Assembly (NCBI GenBank): GCA_002339165.1
Contig: DDJS01000130.1
Location: 4,428 to 20,714 of the forward strand
Reading direction: 5' to 3'
DNA: 16,287 nt
Source: Cellvibrionales bacterium UBA2618
GTDB lineage: Bacteria > Pseudomonadota > Gammaproteobacteria > Pseudomonadales > Porticoccaceae
Shown here: one piece after another, positions 1 to 8,286 of the stretch
Layout: each line of letters starts with the position of its first letter
Position numbering within the stretch: position 1 is the first letter of the stretch
Notes under the pieces: generated by a model
What the model was told of the DNA's origin: nothing
What the model saw: the letters and a program-made list of their open reading frames with translations, nothing else
The model's database searches: none
Position numbers and translations under genes: made by a program

Positions 1-1830
1 GCCACGCAGATACTGCCCTGAGTAGGTAAATTTATAGTACTCTAATCCTGATCCCGGCACCGACACATCCATTCCCAATCGCTGCGAAGTTCCGCGCGTG
101 GCAAATACACCTCGGTTTAGGGTAGAGCGAACCCAATTGATATTAAAATTGATGGTATCGAAATCGGTGCCATTTTCGTCAACAAAAGCGGCAATTTCAG
201 ATGACGCATATGCGCCCGTCTCGAGCGCTAAATTCTCATAGCCAAAACCGAGACCAATGCGCTCAACTTCAGACACTGGGTAACTCCAGTTAACACTCGC
301 GCCGTAGCTGTTGGTTGAGAAACTGGCAATATTGATTTCATCATAGTTGGTTTTACGACCAAATAACGAGTAGCCCACGCTAACCCCATCGACGGTAAAA
401 TAGGGTTCAGTGTAGCTAAAGTTCACCGATGTTTGGTAGCGACTGCGGTTAACTCCGACACCCACCTGCTTGCCGGTGCCAAGAAAGTTGTTCTCACTCA
501 GGTTTGCACCAAGGATTAATCCGGAACCCTGAGCAAATCCCAAACTGGCTCCGACCGAGCCTGAGGGCTGCTCCTCTACGGTGTAGATCACATCAATTTG
601 GTCGTTGGTCCCGGGAACTGGTATGTTTTCAATATTGACCTCTTTGAAAAACCCCAGACGTTCAAGGCGTACCTTGGAGTGTTCGATCAAGGCATTGTTC
701 GCCGAACCGCCCTCCATCTGCCGCATCTCGCGACGCAGAACCATACTCGCGGTCTTAGTATTACCGCGAAATTCGATGCGTCGCACATAGGCGCGCATCC
801 CCGGCTTGACCAGATAAGTGATCTTGGCTGTCTTCGCCTCCTCATCGATGTCAGGGTAGCCATTGACCTCGGCAAAGGTATAACCTTCATTGCCCAACCG
901 CTTGGTGATGTACTCACTCGAAGCGGTCATCAAGGCTTGCGAAAAGGTCATTCCCTCACGCAGTATGACCAGCGCTTTGATCTGTTCTTCGGGGATTTTA
1001 AGCTCACCCGCCAAGTCCACCTCATCGATCGTATAGATATCGCCCTCATCGATATTTATCGTGATGTAGACCGAATCTTTAGCGGCATTGATGGAAACTT
1101 GCGTGCTCGCCAACTCAAATTTTAGATAACCGCGATCTAAATACCAAGACTCTAGCGTATCCAAATCCCCCGTTAGCTTTTCCCGCGCATACTTGTCATC
1201 GCTAGAAATCCATGACAACCAGCCGGTTCTGCGCTGTTCAAACTTTTCGAGCAACTCCTCTTGGGAGAACGCCTGATTGCCGATAATATTGATATGGCGA
1301 ATTTTTGCCACGTCGCCCTCATCGATGTCTATGTTGATCGCTACGCGGTTTCGCGGTAGTTGCTGCACTTCGGTTTCGACCAAAGCGCCATAACGCCCCT
1401 GCGCTACATACTGTCGCTGCAATTCTTGCGTCATCCCCTCGAGGATCACCTGCCGAAAAATCTGCCCCTCGGCGAGACCATTGTCGCGCAGCGCAGACAG
1501 TAATTGCTCGGTTTCGATTGCCTTGTTACCATCGAGTTTTATTTCTGTGACCGCCGGCCGTTCGCCGAGCCCGATCACCAAAACATTGTTGTCGCGCGCC
1601 ATCACCACGTCGGAAAAATATCCCGTCCGAAAGAGTGCCCGCGACGCATCACGCAAGCTAGCGTCGTCGACCAAATCGCCGACACTTAAAGGCAGAGCGG
1701 CGAATACCGACCCGGCAGAAACACGTTGCAATCCCTCGATGCGTATATCTTTGATCTCAAAGACTTCGGCATGGGACTGGGAACTATGCAAAATAACTGC
1801 AAACAGAAGGACTAACCAGTAACGTGACAT
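1..1830 (-). CDS. bamA: Outer-membrane assembly factor BamA (C-terminus outside window)
   Basis: BamA is the Omp85-family core of the BAM complex and inserts beta-barrel proteins into the outer membrane. Translating from the ATG at 1830 gives 610 open residues to the window edge; E. coli BamA has about 810, so roughly the last 200 residues are missing. Residues 1-21 form a signal peptide with a hydrophobic core and a likely cleavage after SHA, before EVFEIKDIRIEG. Five POTRA domains occupy about 22-415, the fifth carrying the typical RREMRQMEGG and RLGFFKNV segments. The barrel begins near VEEQPSGSVGASLGF and shows LGTGKQVGVGV and EPYFTVDGVSVGYSLF. The barrel's RGF lid motif is expected beyond the edge. 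The gene starts 37 bp after rseP. I see no clear Shine-Dalgarno sequence, but an ATG 14 bp further upstream is closed at once by a stop, so this start is the only sensible one. The family call is firm. Confidence 0.97.
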   Translation of the reverse strand, partial: MSRYWLVLLFAVILHSSQSHAEVFEIKDIRIEGLQRVSAGSVFAALPLSVGDLVDDASLRDASRALFRTGYFSDVVMARDNNVLVIGLGERPAVTEIKLDGNKAIETEQLLSALRDNGLAEGQIFRQVILEGMTQELQRQYVAQGRYGALVETEVQQLPRNRVAINIDIDEGDVAKIRHINIIGNQAFSQEELLEKFEQRRTGWLSWISSDDKYAREKLTGDLDTLESWYLDRGYLKFELASTQVSINAAKDSVYITINIDEGDIYTIDEVDLAGELKIPEEQIKALVILREGMTFSQALMTASSEYITKRLGNEGYTFAEVNGYPDIDEEAKTAKITYLVKPGMRAYVRRIEFRGNTKTASMVLRREMRQMEGGSANNALIEHSKVRLERLGFFKEVNIENIPVPGTNDQIDVIYTVEEQPSGSVGASLGFAQGSGLILGANLSENNFLGTGKQVGVGVNRSRYQTSVNFSYTEPYFTVDGVSVGYSLFGRKTNYDEINIASFSTNSYGASVNWSYPVSEVERIGLGFGYENLALETGAYASSEIAAFVDENGTDFDTINFNINWVRSTLNRGVFATRGTSQRLGMDVSVPGSGLEYYKFTYSGQYLRG

Positions 1831-1867
1831 TTAAGTTATGTAATCCATTAGAGGGTTCGCGACAGCA

Positions 1868-3229
1868 TTATAAGAAAGCTCTTGTCAGATCATTAAAAGT
1901 GGCTACCACCATCAATCCCACAAGCAAGGTAAATCCTACTTTATACCCGGCGATCTGCACTTTATCAGAAACCGGCGAACCTTTTACAACTTCCACCATA
2001 TAGTAGACTAGATGCCCTCCGTCTAACACCGGAATCGGCAACAAATTCATTACTCCCAACATTATACTGAGAATCGCCACAAAGCGAATAAAATTATCCA
2101 CTCCGGCTCTCGCCGAGTCTCCCGCCACTTTAGCAATCGTGATAGGACCGCTAAGGTTTTTCGGCGACAAATCGCCGACGACCAATTTACCCAAGGATTT
2201 TACCACGAACACACTGTACTCGACCGTTTGGTCAACGCCTTTTACCAAAGCACTCCAAAGACTGTGGTCAACATGAAACACCATGCTGTCGGGAAACTTT
2301 CCCTTGGGCGCTAGTGTCACGCCAATTCGCCCGATGTCGGACTCGCCACTTTGTACCAAAGCCGGCACCACATCGACCAGGAGCTGAGCATCTTGACGAT
2401 TAATCAGCAGGGTGACTGCACGGTTGGGACTCGTTGCTACCGCCTGAATAAAGGTATCGATATGATCGATGGTGATGCCATTGATCTCGACTACCTGATC
2501 GCCAACCTCGAGACCGGCGCGCGCAGCCGCACTGCCCTCATCGATCGCAGCAAAGCTTAGAGACTGTAATTCGTACGCGGGACTAATGCCCAGTTCACGC
2601 AGTGGCACCGGATCCATCGTATCGCGCAGCCATCGGTCAATCGGCACTTGCAATGGCACCGACACGTTAGAATCGGCCAACTGCACGACAAAGGGGATAT
2701 TTTCAGTGCTGCCAACAAAGCCAAACAGTCTTTTTGACAGAACGTCCCAACTAGGGGTCGCCTCATCGCCAACCGAGAGAATCGTCATACCCCGTTCGAA
2801 CCCCGCACGCTGAGCGTCAGAGCCGAGCGCAACTTCTCCAACCACCGGTCTGACACCAACTTCGCCGGCGAGAAATATCATCCAGAACGCAAACACCGCA
2901 AGTATAAAATTGGCCATCGGCCCGGCACTCACGATGGCAATCCTGCGCCACACGCTAACGCTGCTAAATGCGAAGGGCAAGTCCTCCTCTGCTACCTCAC
3001 CAGTTCGAGCATCGAGCATCTTCACATACCCGCCAAGAGGCAAGGCCGCAAGAACAAATTCGGTGCCAAGCTTGTCGGTCCAGCGCACCAATGGCGTGCC
3101 AAAACCGATCGAAAAACGTTCTACCTTGACACCGCAGCGTCGGGCCACCCAAAAGTGTCCGAATTCATGGATCGTCACCAGTAGGCCGAGGGCTATAAAG
3201 GTATATAACAGTGTTTCAAATATCTGCAT
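1868..3229 (-). CDS. rseP: RIP metalloprotease RseP (site-2 protease)
   Basis: RseP is an inner-membrane zinc protease that cuts anti-sigma factors such as RseA within the membrane, releasing sigma-E after the first DegS cut; in some bacteria it also clears signal-peptide remnants. The 453-residue protein matches the family length. The first membrane segment carries the zinc motif HEFGH at 21-25. GPMANF at 103-108 begins the next hydrophobic stretch, two PDZ domains lie at about 125-200 and 225-292, and the last conserved motif NLLPIPVLDGG at 395-405 supplies the third ligand, D403. It starts 3 bp after the dxr stop, with only a weak GAGAG ten bases upstream, and is followed by bamA, the usual order linking stress sensing with outer-membrane assembly. 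Confidence 0.97.
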   Translation of the reverse strand: MQIFETLLYTFIALGLLVTIHEFGHFWVARRCGVKVERFSIGFGTPLVRWTDKLGTEFVLAALPLGGYVKMLDARTGEVAEEDLPFAFSSVSVWRRIAIVSAGPMANFILAVFAFWMIFLAGEVGVRPVVGEVALGSDAQRAGFERGMTILSVGDEATPSWDVLSKRLFGFVGSTENIPFVVQLADSNVSVPLQVPIDRWLRDTMDPVPLRELGISPAYELQSLSFAAIDEGSAAARAGLEVGDQVVEINGITIDHIDTFIQAVATSPNRAVTLLINRQDAQLLVDVVPALVQSGESDIGRIGVTLAPKGKFPDSMVFHVDHSLWSALVKGVDQTVEYSVFVVKSLGKLVVGDLSPKNLSGPITIAKVAGDSARAGVDNFIRFVAILSIMLGVMNLLPIPVLDGGHLVYYMVEVVKGSPVSDKVQIAGYKVGFTLLVGLMVVATFNDLTRAFL

Positions 3230-3232
3230 AAT

Positions 3233-4414
3233 TTAACTCTCAATCCGGTTAATTCGAGCCACGCTCATCACCCTCGCTCTGGCATCAGACTCTTCGACAG
3301 CAGCTAGCGACTCAGGTTCACTAAAACGGTATTCATTCATAATATGGTCGACGACCTCGGCAATCTCGGTAAAGTCTATACGCAGATCGAGAAACGCCTG
3401 AACCGCTATTTCATTGGCTGCATTTAACACGGTCGGCGCATCGCCGCCCGCCTTCGCAGCCCCGTATGCCATCGCTAGGCACGGAAAATTGCGGTCGTCT
3501 GGGGCGGCGAAATCGAGCCGCGACAGCGCCACCAAGTCTAGATCCGCGACACCCGATCGCATGCGCTCGGGCCATGCCAGCGCATGGGCAATCGGGGTAC
3601 GCATGTCTGGATGGCCTAGCTGCGCTAACACTGAGCCATCCACATACTGCACCATTGAGTGAATGATACTCTGTGGATGAATGACAACGTCAATCTTTGA
3701 TGCCGGCATATCAAAGAGCCAGCCCGCCTCGATGACTTCGAGTCCCTTGTTCATCATTGTCGCAGAATCGACAGAAATCTTATCACCCATTGCCCACTGC
3801 GGATGAGCGCACGCCTCGGCTGGTGTTACGCCGCGCATCCGGTCACGATCCCAACCTCGAAAGGGACCGCCAGAGGCCGATAATAATAACTTAGAGACGC
3901 CGCCACGATGATCATCGGCGTAGGACACCGGCAAGCATTGGAAGATAGCGTTGTGTTCGCTGTCGATCGGCAACACGATTGATCCGGACTCAACCACCGC
4001 TTGCATAAACAGCGTCCCGGCCATCACCAGTGACTCTTTATTTGCCAATAGGAGTTTTTTGCCGGCGCGCACCGCAGCCATCGTCGAGCCCAGCCCGGCA
4101 GCGCCAACTATCGCCGCCATAACCGTATCTACGCTAGGATCACTGGCGACATCACAGAGCGCTTGGGGGCCGACCAGCACCTCCGTGGCACACTCAGCAG
4201 CGGTCAATAACGCCGACAACTTGAGCGCGACCTGCGGATCCAGGACCACTGCATAATGCGGTTTATGGCGAATACACTGTTGAGCCAAGCGCTGAAATTG
4301 CCGATGACCACTCAGCGCGAACACCTCAAAGCGTTCGGGATGACGCTCGATAACATCTAAGGTATTGACGCCGATGGTGCCCGTCGCGCCAAGTAACGTA
4401 ATCATTTGGCGCAT
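3233..4414 (-). CDS. dxr: 1-deoxy-D-xylulose 5-phosphate reductoisomerase
   Basis: Dxr is a cytosolic NADPH-dependent enzyme that converts DXP to 2-C-methyl-D-erythritol 4-phosphate, the first committed step of the MEP isoprenoid pathway. The 393 residues match the family (about 398 in E. coli). The N-terminal NADPH loop GATGTIG is at 9-15, NKE at 125-127, and the metal site DSEHNAIFQ begins at D151 with E153; E226 in MMNKGLE completes it. The substrate loop SGGPFRG is at 181-187 and HPQSIIHSMVQ at 247-257. The ATG directly abuts the cdsA stop (TAAATG) and has no visible Shine-Dalgarno sequence, so translation is probably coupled. A second ATG at codon 4 is possible but leaves a shorter beta strand before the nucleotide loop. 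The product feeds uppS upstream in the same run, via isopentenyl diphosphate. Confidence 0.97.
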   Translation of the reverse strand: MRQMITLLGATGTIGVNTLDVIERHPERFEVFALSGHRQFQRLAQQCIRHKPHYAVVLDPQVALKLSALLTAAECATEVLVGPQALCDVASDPSVDTVMAAIVGAAGLGSTMAAVRAGKKLLLANKESLVMAGTLFMQAVVESGSIVLPIDSEHNAIFQCLPVSYADDHRGGVSKLLLSASGGPFRGWDRDRMRGVTPAEACAHPQWAMGDKISVDSATMMNKGLEVIEAGWLFDMPASKIDVVIHPQSIIHSMVQYVDGSVLAQLGHPDMRTPIAHALAWPERMRSGVADLDLVALSRLDFAAPDDRNFPCLAMAYGAAKAGGDAPTVLNAANEIAVQAFLDLRIDFTEIAEVVDHIMNEYRFSEPESLAAVEESDARARVMSVARINRIES

Positions 4415-5242
4415 TTATAACGGCCGCGTCAGCAGTAGCAAAGCGAACAGCGGCAATCCGGCCATAACGCCATCCATCCGGTCGAGCAGGCCGCCGTGCC
4501 CCGGCAATAGGCTACTACTGTCTTTAAGGCCACTAGAACGCTTCAGCATGCTTTCAAACAAATCTCCAAACACTGAGATCAACGCCACTGGAAATACTAA
4601 CAGCGCCGCAGTCCCGACTGGCATCGCCAACGCTGGTGACAGCACGAGCAACATTAAAATAGGAATTTGTAGGGCGATACCGCAAGCAAAGCCCTCCCAG
4701 GTTTTACCTGGACTTACCTGCGGTGCCAACTGCCGTCGACCGAAAATTTTGCCGCCAAAATAACCGCCAACATCGGCGAAAACAACCACCCCGATACCTA
4801 GTAGTAACAACAACTCGCCATTCGATTGCGCCAAGATTAACACCACTGCCAGCCATGTAAAAATTAGCAGTAACAAACCATTGAGCGCCAATAACAGCGG
4901 CTTCGACCAGAGAGTCAACGCCGTCGGATAACTCCACAAAAAAACAATGTTCAACAACCATAGACCGAGGGCCGCGGCCATCAGTTGTTTACCGACCTCT
5001 AGATTAATCTCAGCAAAAAAATTGACGCTGCTACCGGCAGCCGCCAAACTCAAAAACAGCAGTAGCAAGTACAGGGCTTTTGAAAGCGCCGATTGGAGCC
5101 GCGCTAAATTAGACCACTCCCAACCCGCCAACAATAGAACCGGCACCAACAACACTGCAAACACATGCGCGGAAAGATAATACAGGCATAACAAGAAGGT
5201 TGTCGCCATCGCCAGCGCAGTGAAAATTCTAAGTTTTAACAT
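4415..5242 (-). CDS. cdsA: Phosphatidate cytidylyltransferase (CDP-diglyceride synthase)
   Basis: CdsA is a polytopic inner-membrane enzyme that makes CDP-diacylglycerol from phosphatidate and CTP, the branch point for all membrane phospholipids. The protein is almost entirely hydrophobic helices and ends with the family signature at about 231-257: SMLKRSSGLKDSSS followed by LLPGHGGLLDRMD, which holds the conserved KR, KD, HGG and DR-D residues. SPGKTWEG lies some 60 residues before it. I chose the ATG at 5242 (275 aa): its protein begins MLKLRIFTAL like the E. coli enzyme and it is preceded by GGTAAGAG at a good distance. The open frame reaches back to an ATG at 5296, but that would add 18 untypical residues and a deep overlap with uppS. 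With the chosen start the overlap with uppS is 14 bp, and the stop touches the dxr start. Confidence 0.95.
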   Translation of the reverse strand: MLKLRIFTALAMATTFLLCLYYLSAHVFAVLLVPVLLLAGWEWSNLARLQSALSKALYLLLLFLSLAAAGSSVNFFAEINLEVGKQLMAAALGLWLLNIVFLWSYPTALTLWSKPLLLALNGLLLLIFTWLAVVLILAQSNGELLLLLGIGVVVFADVGGYFGGKIFGRRQLAPQVSPGKTWEGFACGIALQIPILMLLVLSPALAMPVGTAALLVFPVALISVFGDLFESMLKRSSGLKDSSSLLPGHGGLLDRMDGVMAGLPLFALLLLTRPL

Positions 5243-6005
5243 GCTGACTCTTACCGCCACCGATAGCGGATTCTGCGTCACCACGCCGATGACCAAAGCG
5301 TCGCTTTCGCGAATAGTACTCGGCTACTGCTTGATCGAGAAGTTCGGGGCCGAAGTCGGGCCAATAACAATCGCTGACGAAGAGTTCGGTATAGGCTAAG
5401 TGCCACAGCAAAAAGTTACTTATGCGCTCTTCGCCACCAGTGCGGATACACAAATCTGGGTCGGGGAGATCTTGCAATTGCAGATTCTTCGCCAGCGTCT
5501 TCTCGCAGATGTCGGACACCCGCAAACGACCCATCTGCACTTGCATGGCCAATTCTCGGGCAGCCTCGACGACATCCCAACGGCCGCCATAATCAACGCA
5601 CAAGACCAAGGTAAAGCTGCCACTAGCGGTAATTGATTCGGCCTCGCCAATTAACTTGCGTAGACTCTCGCTAAAATTGGCGCGGTTACCGATGACCTTC
5701 AACCGCACACCATCATCGCGCAGCGACATTGCCTCTTTTTTCAAGTAGCTGGCAAACAGCGACATCAAACCGGTGACCTCGATCTCCGGTCGCTGCCAAT
5801 TTTCGCTACTGAAAGCGAACAAACTGACGACTTCGATGCCGTGCGCTTTAGTGGCTTTTAATATCCCACGAATTCGCTCGACACCGGCCTCGTGCCCAGC
5901 GATACCCGAGAGTCCACGCAGCGTGGCCCAGCGATTGTTACCATCCATAATAATGGCGAGGTGCCTGAGGGGATGGCTTGCGTCTCTAGAGACTTGATCG
6001 GTCAT
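5229..6005 (-). CDS. uppS: (2E,6E)-farnesyl-diphosphate-specific undecaprenyl diphosphate synthase
   Basis: UppS is a cis-prenyltransferase that elongates farnesyl diphosphate with eight isopentenyl units to undecaprenyl diphosphate, the lipid carrier for peptidoglycan and O-antigen. The 258 residues fit the family (253 in E. coli). Motifs in order are MDGNNRWA with catalytic D21, FSSENW at 65-70, VDYGGRWD at 138-144, and IRTGGEERISNFLLW from 187, followed by ELF and WPDF. The gene lies 20 bp after frr, and that spacer has no recognisable Shine-Dalgarno sequence, so expression may rely on coupling to frr. Its substrate derives from the MEP pathway, to which dxr two genes on belongs. Confidence 0.96.
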   Translation of the reverse strand: MTDQVSRDASHPLRHLAIIMDGNNRWATLRGLSGIAGHEAGVERIRGILKATKAHGIEVVSLFAFSSENWQRPEIEVTGLMSLFASYLKKEAMSLRDDGVRLKVIGNRANFSESLRKLIGEAESITASGSFTLVLCVDYGGRWDVVEAARELAMQVQMGRLRVSDICEKTLAKNLQLQDLPDPDLCIRTGGEERISNFLLWHLAYTELFVSDCYWPDFGPELLDQAVAEYYSRKRRFGHRRGDAESAIGGGKSQHVKT

Positions 6006-6025
6006 AATGCGTCAACAAACGGAGC

Positions 6026-6583
6026 TTATATCTCCATTAAGTCCTTGTCTTTTGCCGCCAGTAACAAATCCACTTTAGAAATGTAGCTGTCGGTAATTTT
6101 TTGTACCTCGTCCTGCGTACGGCGTTCATCGTCCTCACTGATATCCTTGGACTTTTGCAACTCTTTGACATCTGACAATACATCTCTGCGCACATTGCGG
6201 ATCGAGACCCGCGTCTGTTCCGCTTCACTTTTAGCCTGCTTTCCGTAGACTTTGCGCGTCTCTTCAGTCAACGCCGGTAACGGAATACGAATGACAGTGC
6301 CCGCCGTGGCTGGATTCAAACCCAGATCAGATTTCATAATGGCTTTCTCAATCTGAGGAATAAGACTCCGCTCCCAGGGCGTTACCGACAACGTTCTAGC
6401 GTCTTCGACCCCGATCGACGCCGCCTGCGATAGGGGCGTATCGACCCCGTAGTAATCTACCGAGATGCCATCCAAAAGACTCGGGTGCGCACGTCCGGTG
6501 CGGATTTTGTTAAATGCACCGGCTAGAGCATCGAGCGCCTTATCCATTCTGTCGCGCGCATCCTGCTTTAATTCTTCAATCAT
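6026..6583 (-). CDS. frr: Ribosome recycling factor
   Basis: RRF splits post-termination ribosomes together with EF-G. At 185 residues it is the standard length. The helical domain opens MIEELKQDARDRMDKAL, followed by KIRTGRAHPSLLDGI, the domain II segment around DYYGVDTPLSQ, then IMKSDLGLNP, the hinge near IPLPALTEE, and RNVRRD with the arginines that contact 23S rRNA. The stretch TEETRKVYGKQAKSEAE differs from E. coli but resembles what I recall of Pseudomonas RRF, so it is lineage variation, not damage. The start has a good ribosome site (AAAGGTAGG) overlapping the pyrH stop, which is only 6 bp away. Confidence 0.97.
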   Translation of the reverse strand: MIEELKQDARDRMDKALDALAGAFNKIRTGRAHPSLLDGISVDYYGVDTPLSQAASIGVEDARTLSVTPWERSLIPQIEKAIMKSDLGLNPATAGTVIRIPLPALTEETRKVYGKQAKSEAEQTRVSIRNVRRDVLSDVKELQKSKDISEDDERRTQDEVQKITDSYISKVDLLLAAKDKDLMEI

Positions 6584-6589
6584 GCTTGC

Positions 6590-7321
6590 CTACCTTTCTT
6601 CGATTAGGGTTCCCTCGTCACTCCCCATCACTAAATTGAGCAGCGCGCCAGGTTTTGACATTCGAAACACCCGCAACGGCATACCGTGTTCTCGACACAG
6701 ACAGATAGCGGTAAGATCCATAACCGCGAGCTTTTTGTCAAGCATTTCATCGTAAGTCAAATGACTGTAGAGCGTCGCAGTGGGATCGAGCATGGGGTCG
6801 GAAGAATACACGCCATCCACCTTAGTCGCCTTGAGAACGACATCGGCGTCGATCTCAATCCCCCGCAAACAAGCGGCCGAATCGGTCGTAAAAAAAGGAT
6901 TGCCGGTGCCTGCCGCAAAAATGACCACATCACCCTCTTTGATGTAGCGCATAGCACGACGTCGATCGTAGTGTTCGACAACCCCACTCATCGGAATAGA
7001 CGACATTACGTGAGATGAAATATTGGTTCGCTCGAGCGCATCGCGCATCGCCAACGCGTTCATTACCGTAGCGAGCATGCCCATATGATCACCGGTCACT
7101 CGCTCCATTCCAGCCGCGCTGAGAGCGGCTCCACGGAATAAATTACCACCACCAATGACTAATCCGACCTGCACCCCAATACCGACCAATTGGCCGATCT
7201 CAAGGGCCATACGATCGAGGACTTTGGGGTCGATTCCAAAGCCCTCATTACCCATGAGTTCTTCGCCACTCAACTTGAGTAAAATACGCTTGTAGTTGTT
7301 TTCTCTACTCGAATTTGGCAT
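6590..7321 (-). CDS. pyrH: Uridylate kinase (UMP kinase)
   Basis: PyrH is a hexameric amino-acid-kinase-family enzyme that phosphorylates UMP to UDP with ATP; in this family it is activated by GTP and inhibited by UTP. The 243-residue protein shows the phosphate loop KLSGE at 16-20, IGGGNLFRG at 56-64, the UMP-contacting TGDHMGM at 76-82, GTGNPFFTTDSAA at 138-150 and KATKVDGVYSSDP at 164-176. The ATG at 7321 is preceded by AGGAC about 8 bases upstream in the 18-bp spacer after tsf. No independent promoter fits in that spacer, so transcription must come from rpsB-tsf or from inside tsf. Confidence 0.97.
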   Translation of the reverse strand: MPNSSRENNYKRILLKLSGEELMGNEGFGIDPKVLDRMALEIGQLVGIGVQVGLVIGGGNLFRGAALSAAGMERVTGDHMGMLATVMNALAMRDALERTNISSHVMSSIPMSGVVEHYDRRRAMRYIKEGDVVIFAAGTGNPFFTTDSAACLRGIEIDADVVLKATKVDGVYSSDPMLDPTATLYSHLTYDEMLDKKLAVMDLTAICLCREHGMPLRVFRMSKPGALLNLVMGSDEGTLIEER

Positions 7322-7339
7322 ACAACGTCCTAATTTGGA

Positions 7340-8203
7340 TTAACTAACGCTCTCGACTTGCGCCGCCACCTCCGCAGCAAAGTCCACTTCTTCGACGGCG
7401 ATTCCCTCACCGACCTCGAAGCGCACAAAACTAACGATCTCGGCTCCGGCGCTAGACACTAGCTTGCCAATGGTGGTGTCGGGATCTTTGACAAATGGTT
7501 GATCGACCAAGCTATTTTCTTTGAGAAACTTGGCAACGCGACCGGCGATCATTTTTTCTATAATCTCCTCGGGCTTACCGCTCTCTCGCGCTTGTGCCGC
7601 ATAGATTTCTTTTTCTGCGGTTATCGCCTCTTGGGGCATATCCTCAGAGCGGACAACGGACGGATTTACCGCCGCGACATGCATCGCCACATCGCGAGCA
7701 AGCTCTTCGTTGCCGGCGGTGAGGCCGACCAATACACCAATCCGGTTGTTGCTGTGCACGTACGCTCCAACCACAGGCGCCTCTATGCTGTGCGCGCGGC
7801 GTGGAGAAATATTTTCACCAATCTTTTGAACTAGATCACCACGTTGTGATTCGAGATCAGTGCTTGAAAAAAGACCTTGTAAATCGGTCTGCTTAGCATC
7901 AAAGGCGGCATCCAAAACCGTCTTGACAAAGGCCTGAAAATTCTCATCTCGAGCGACAAAATCGGTCTCACTATTAATCTCAACCAGCATACCGTAGTGG
8001 CCATTTACCTTAACGCTTACCATGCCATCAGCCGCAGTACGACCGGCTTTTTTGGCCGCTTTCAGACCACTGGACTTGCGTAAGTCTTCGATCGCCTTTT
8101 CAATATCGGCATCAGCATTGACCAATGCTCGTTTGCACTCCATCATTCCCAAGCCGGTGCGTTCACGAAGCTCCTTTACCAGAGCTGTTGCTACCTGTGC
8201 CAT
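7340..8203 (-). CDS. tsf: Translation elongation factor Ts
   Basis: EF-Ts is the nucleotide exchange factor that regenerates EF-Tu-GTP. The 287 residues match the family (283 in E. coli). The N-terminal UBA-like domain contains ELRERTGLGMMECKRAL at 11-27, and the core has HYGMLVEINSETDFVARD ending near 86, with TDF at 80-82, the motif that reaches the EF-Tu magnesium site. The C-terminal part keeps QPFVKDP before the final acidic segment. The start at 8203 has a strong GGAGG ribosome site at ideal spacing. It follows rpsB after an 83-bp gap that contains an intrinsic terminator, so part of its transcript level is probably set by read-through. Confidence 0.98.
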   Translation of the reverse strand: MAQVATALVKELRERTGLGMMECKRALVNADADIEKAIEDLRKSSGLKAAKKAGRTAADGMVSVKVNGHYGMLVEINSETDFVARDENFQAFVKTVLDAAFDAKQTDLQGLFSSTDLESQRGDLVQKIGENISPRRAHSIEAPVVGAYVHSNNRIGVLVGLTAGNEELARDVAMHVAAVNPSVVRSEDMPQEAITAEKEIYAAQARESGKPEEIIEKMIAGRVAKFLKENSLVDQPFVKDPDTTIGKLVSSAGAEIVSFVRFEVGEGIAVEEVDFAAEVAAQVESVS

Positions 8204-8230
8204 AACTGGCCTCCATTACTGTGATTTTGT

Positions 8231-8256
8231 ATAAAAAAGGGGGCCATCGCCCCCTT
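8231..8256 (-). terminator. Intrinsic terminator/attenuator between rpsB and tsf
   Basis: On the minus strand a perfect 8-bp stem, AAGGGGGC with GCCCCCTT, closes a 4-base GATG loop and runs straight into TTTTTTAT. That is a textbook rho-independent terminator. The plus strand has no T-run after the stem, so it acts leftward only. It lies about 30 bp after the rpsB stop and 28 bp before the tsf start, in the middle of an operon, so it most likely acts as a partial terminator that makes S2 more abundant than EF-Ts and the genes beyond. Confidence 0.88.
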
Positions 8257-8286
8257 GCACTCAGTTACTTCGATTCTCTGTGCAAC

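Noticed and set aside
70..110. GGAACTT on the minus strand as a sigma-E -35 box
   Set aside because: It lies inside bamA and no matching -10 (TCAAA/TCTGA) follows at 15-16 bp.
598..1125. A 175-codon plus-strand open frame
   Set aside because: It lies wholly opposite bamA, whose minus-strand reading frame is clearly conserved; the plus-strand translation shows no recognisable domain.
1831..1867. Possible sigma-E promoter directly before bamA
   Set aside because: The 37-bp rseP-bamA gap contains neither the -35 nor the -10 consensus.
5243..5296. Longer cdsA N-terminus starting at 5296
   Set aside because: The added 18 residues are untypical, and the ATG at 5242 has a ribosome site and the family N-terminus.
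6220..6275. Locally divergent segment in frr that could be a compensated frameshift
   Set aside because: Length and flanking residues align without gaps, other frames give a stop or a poorer match, and the segment resembles what I recall of Pseudomonas RRF.
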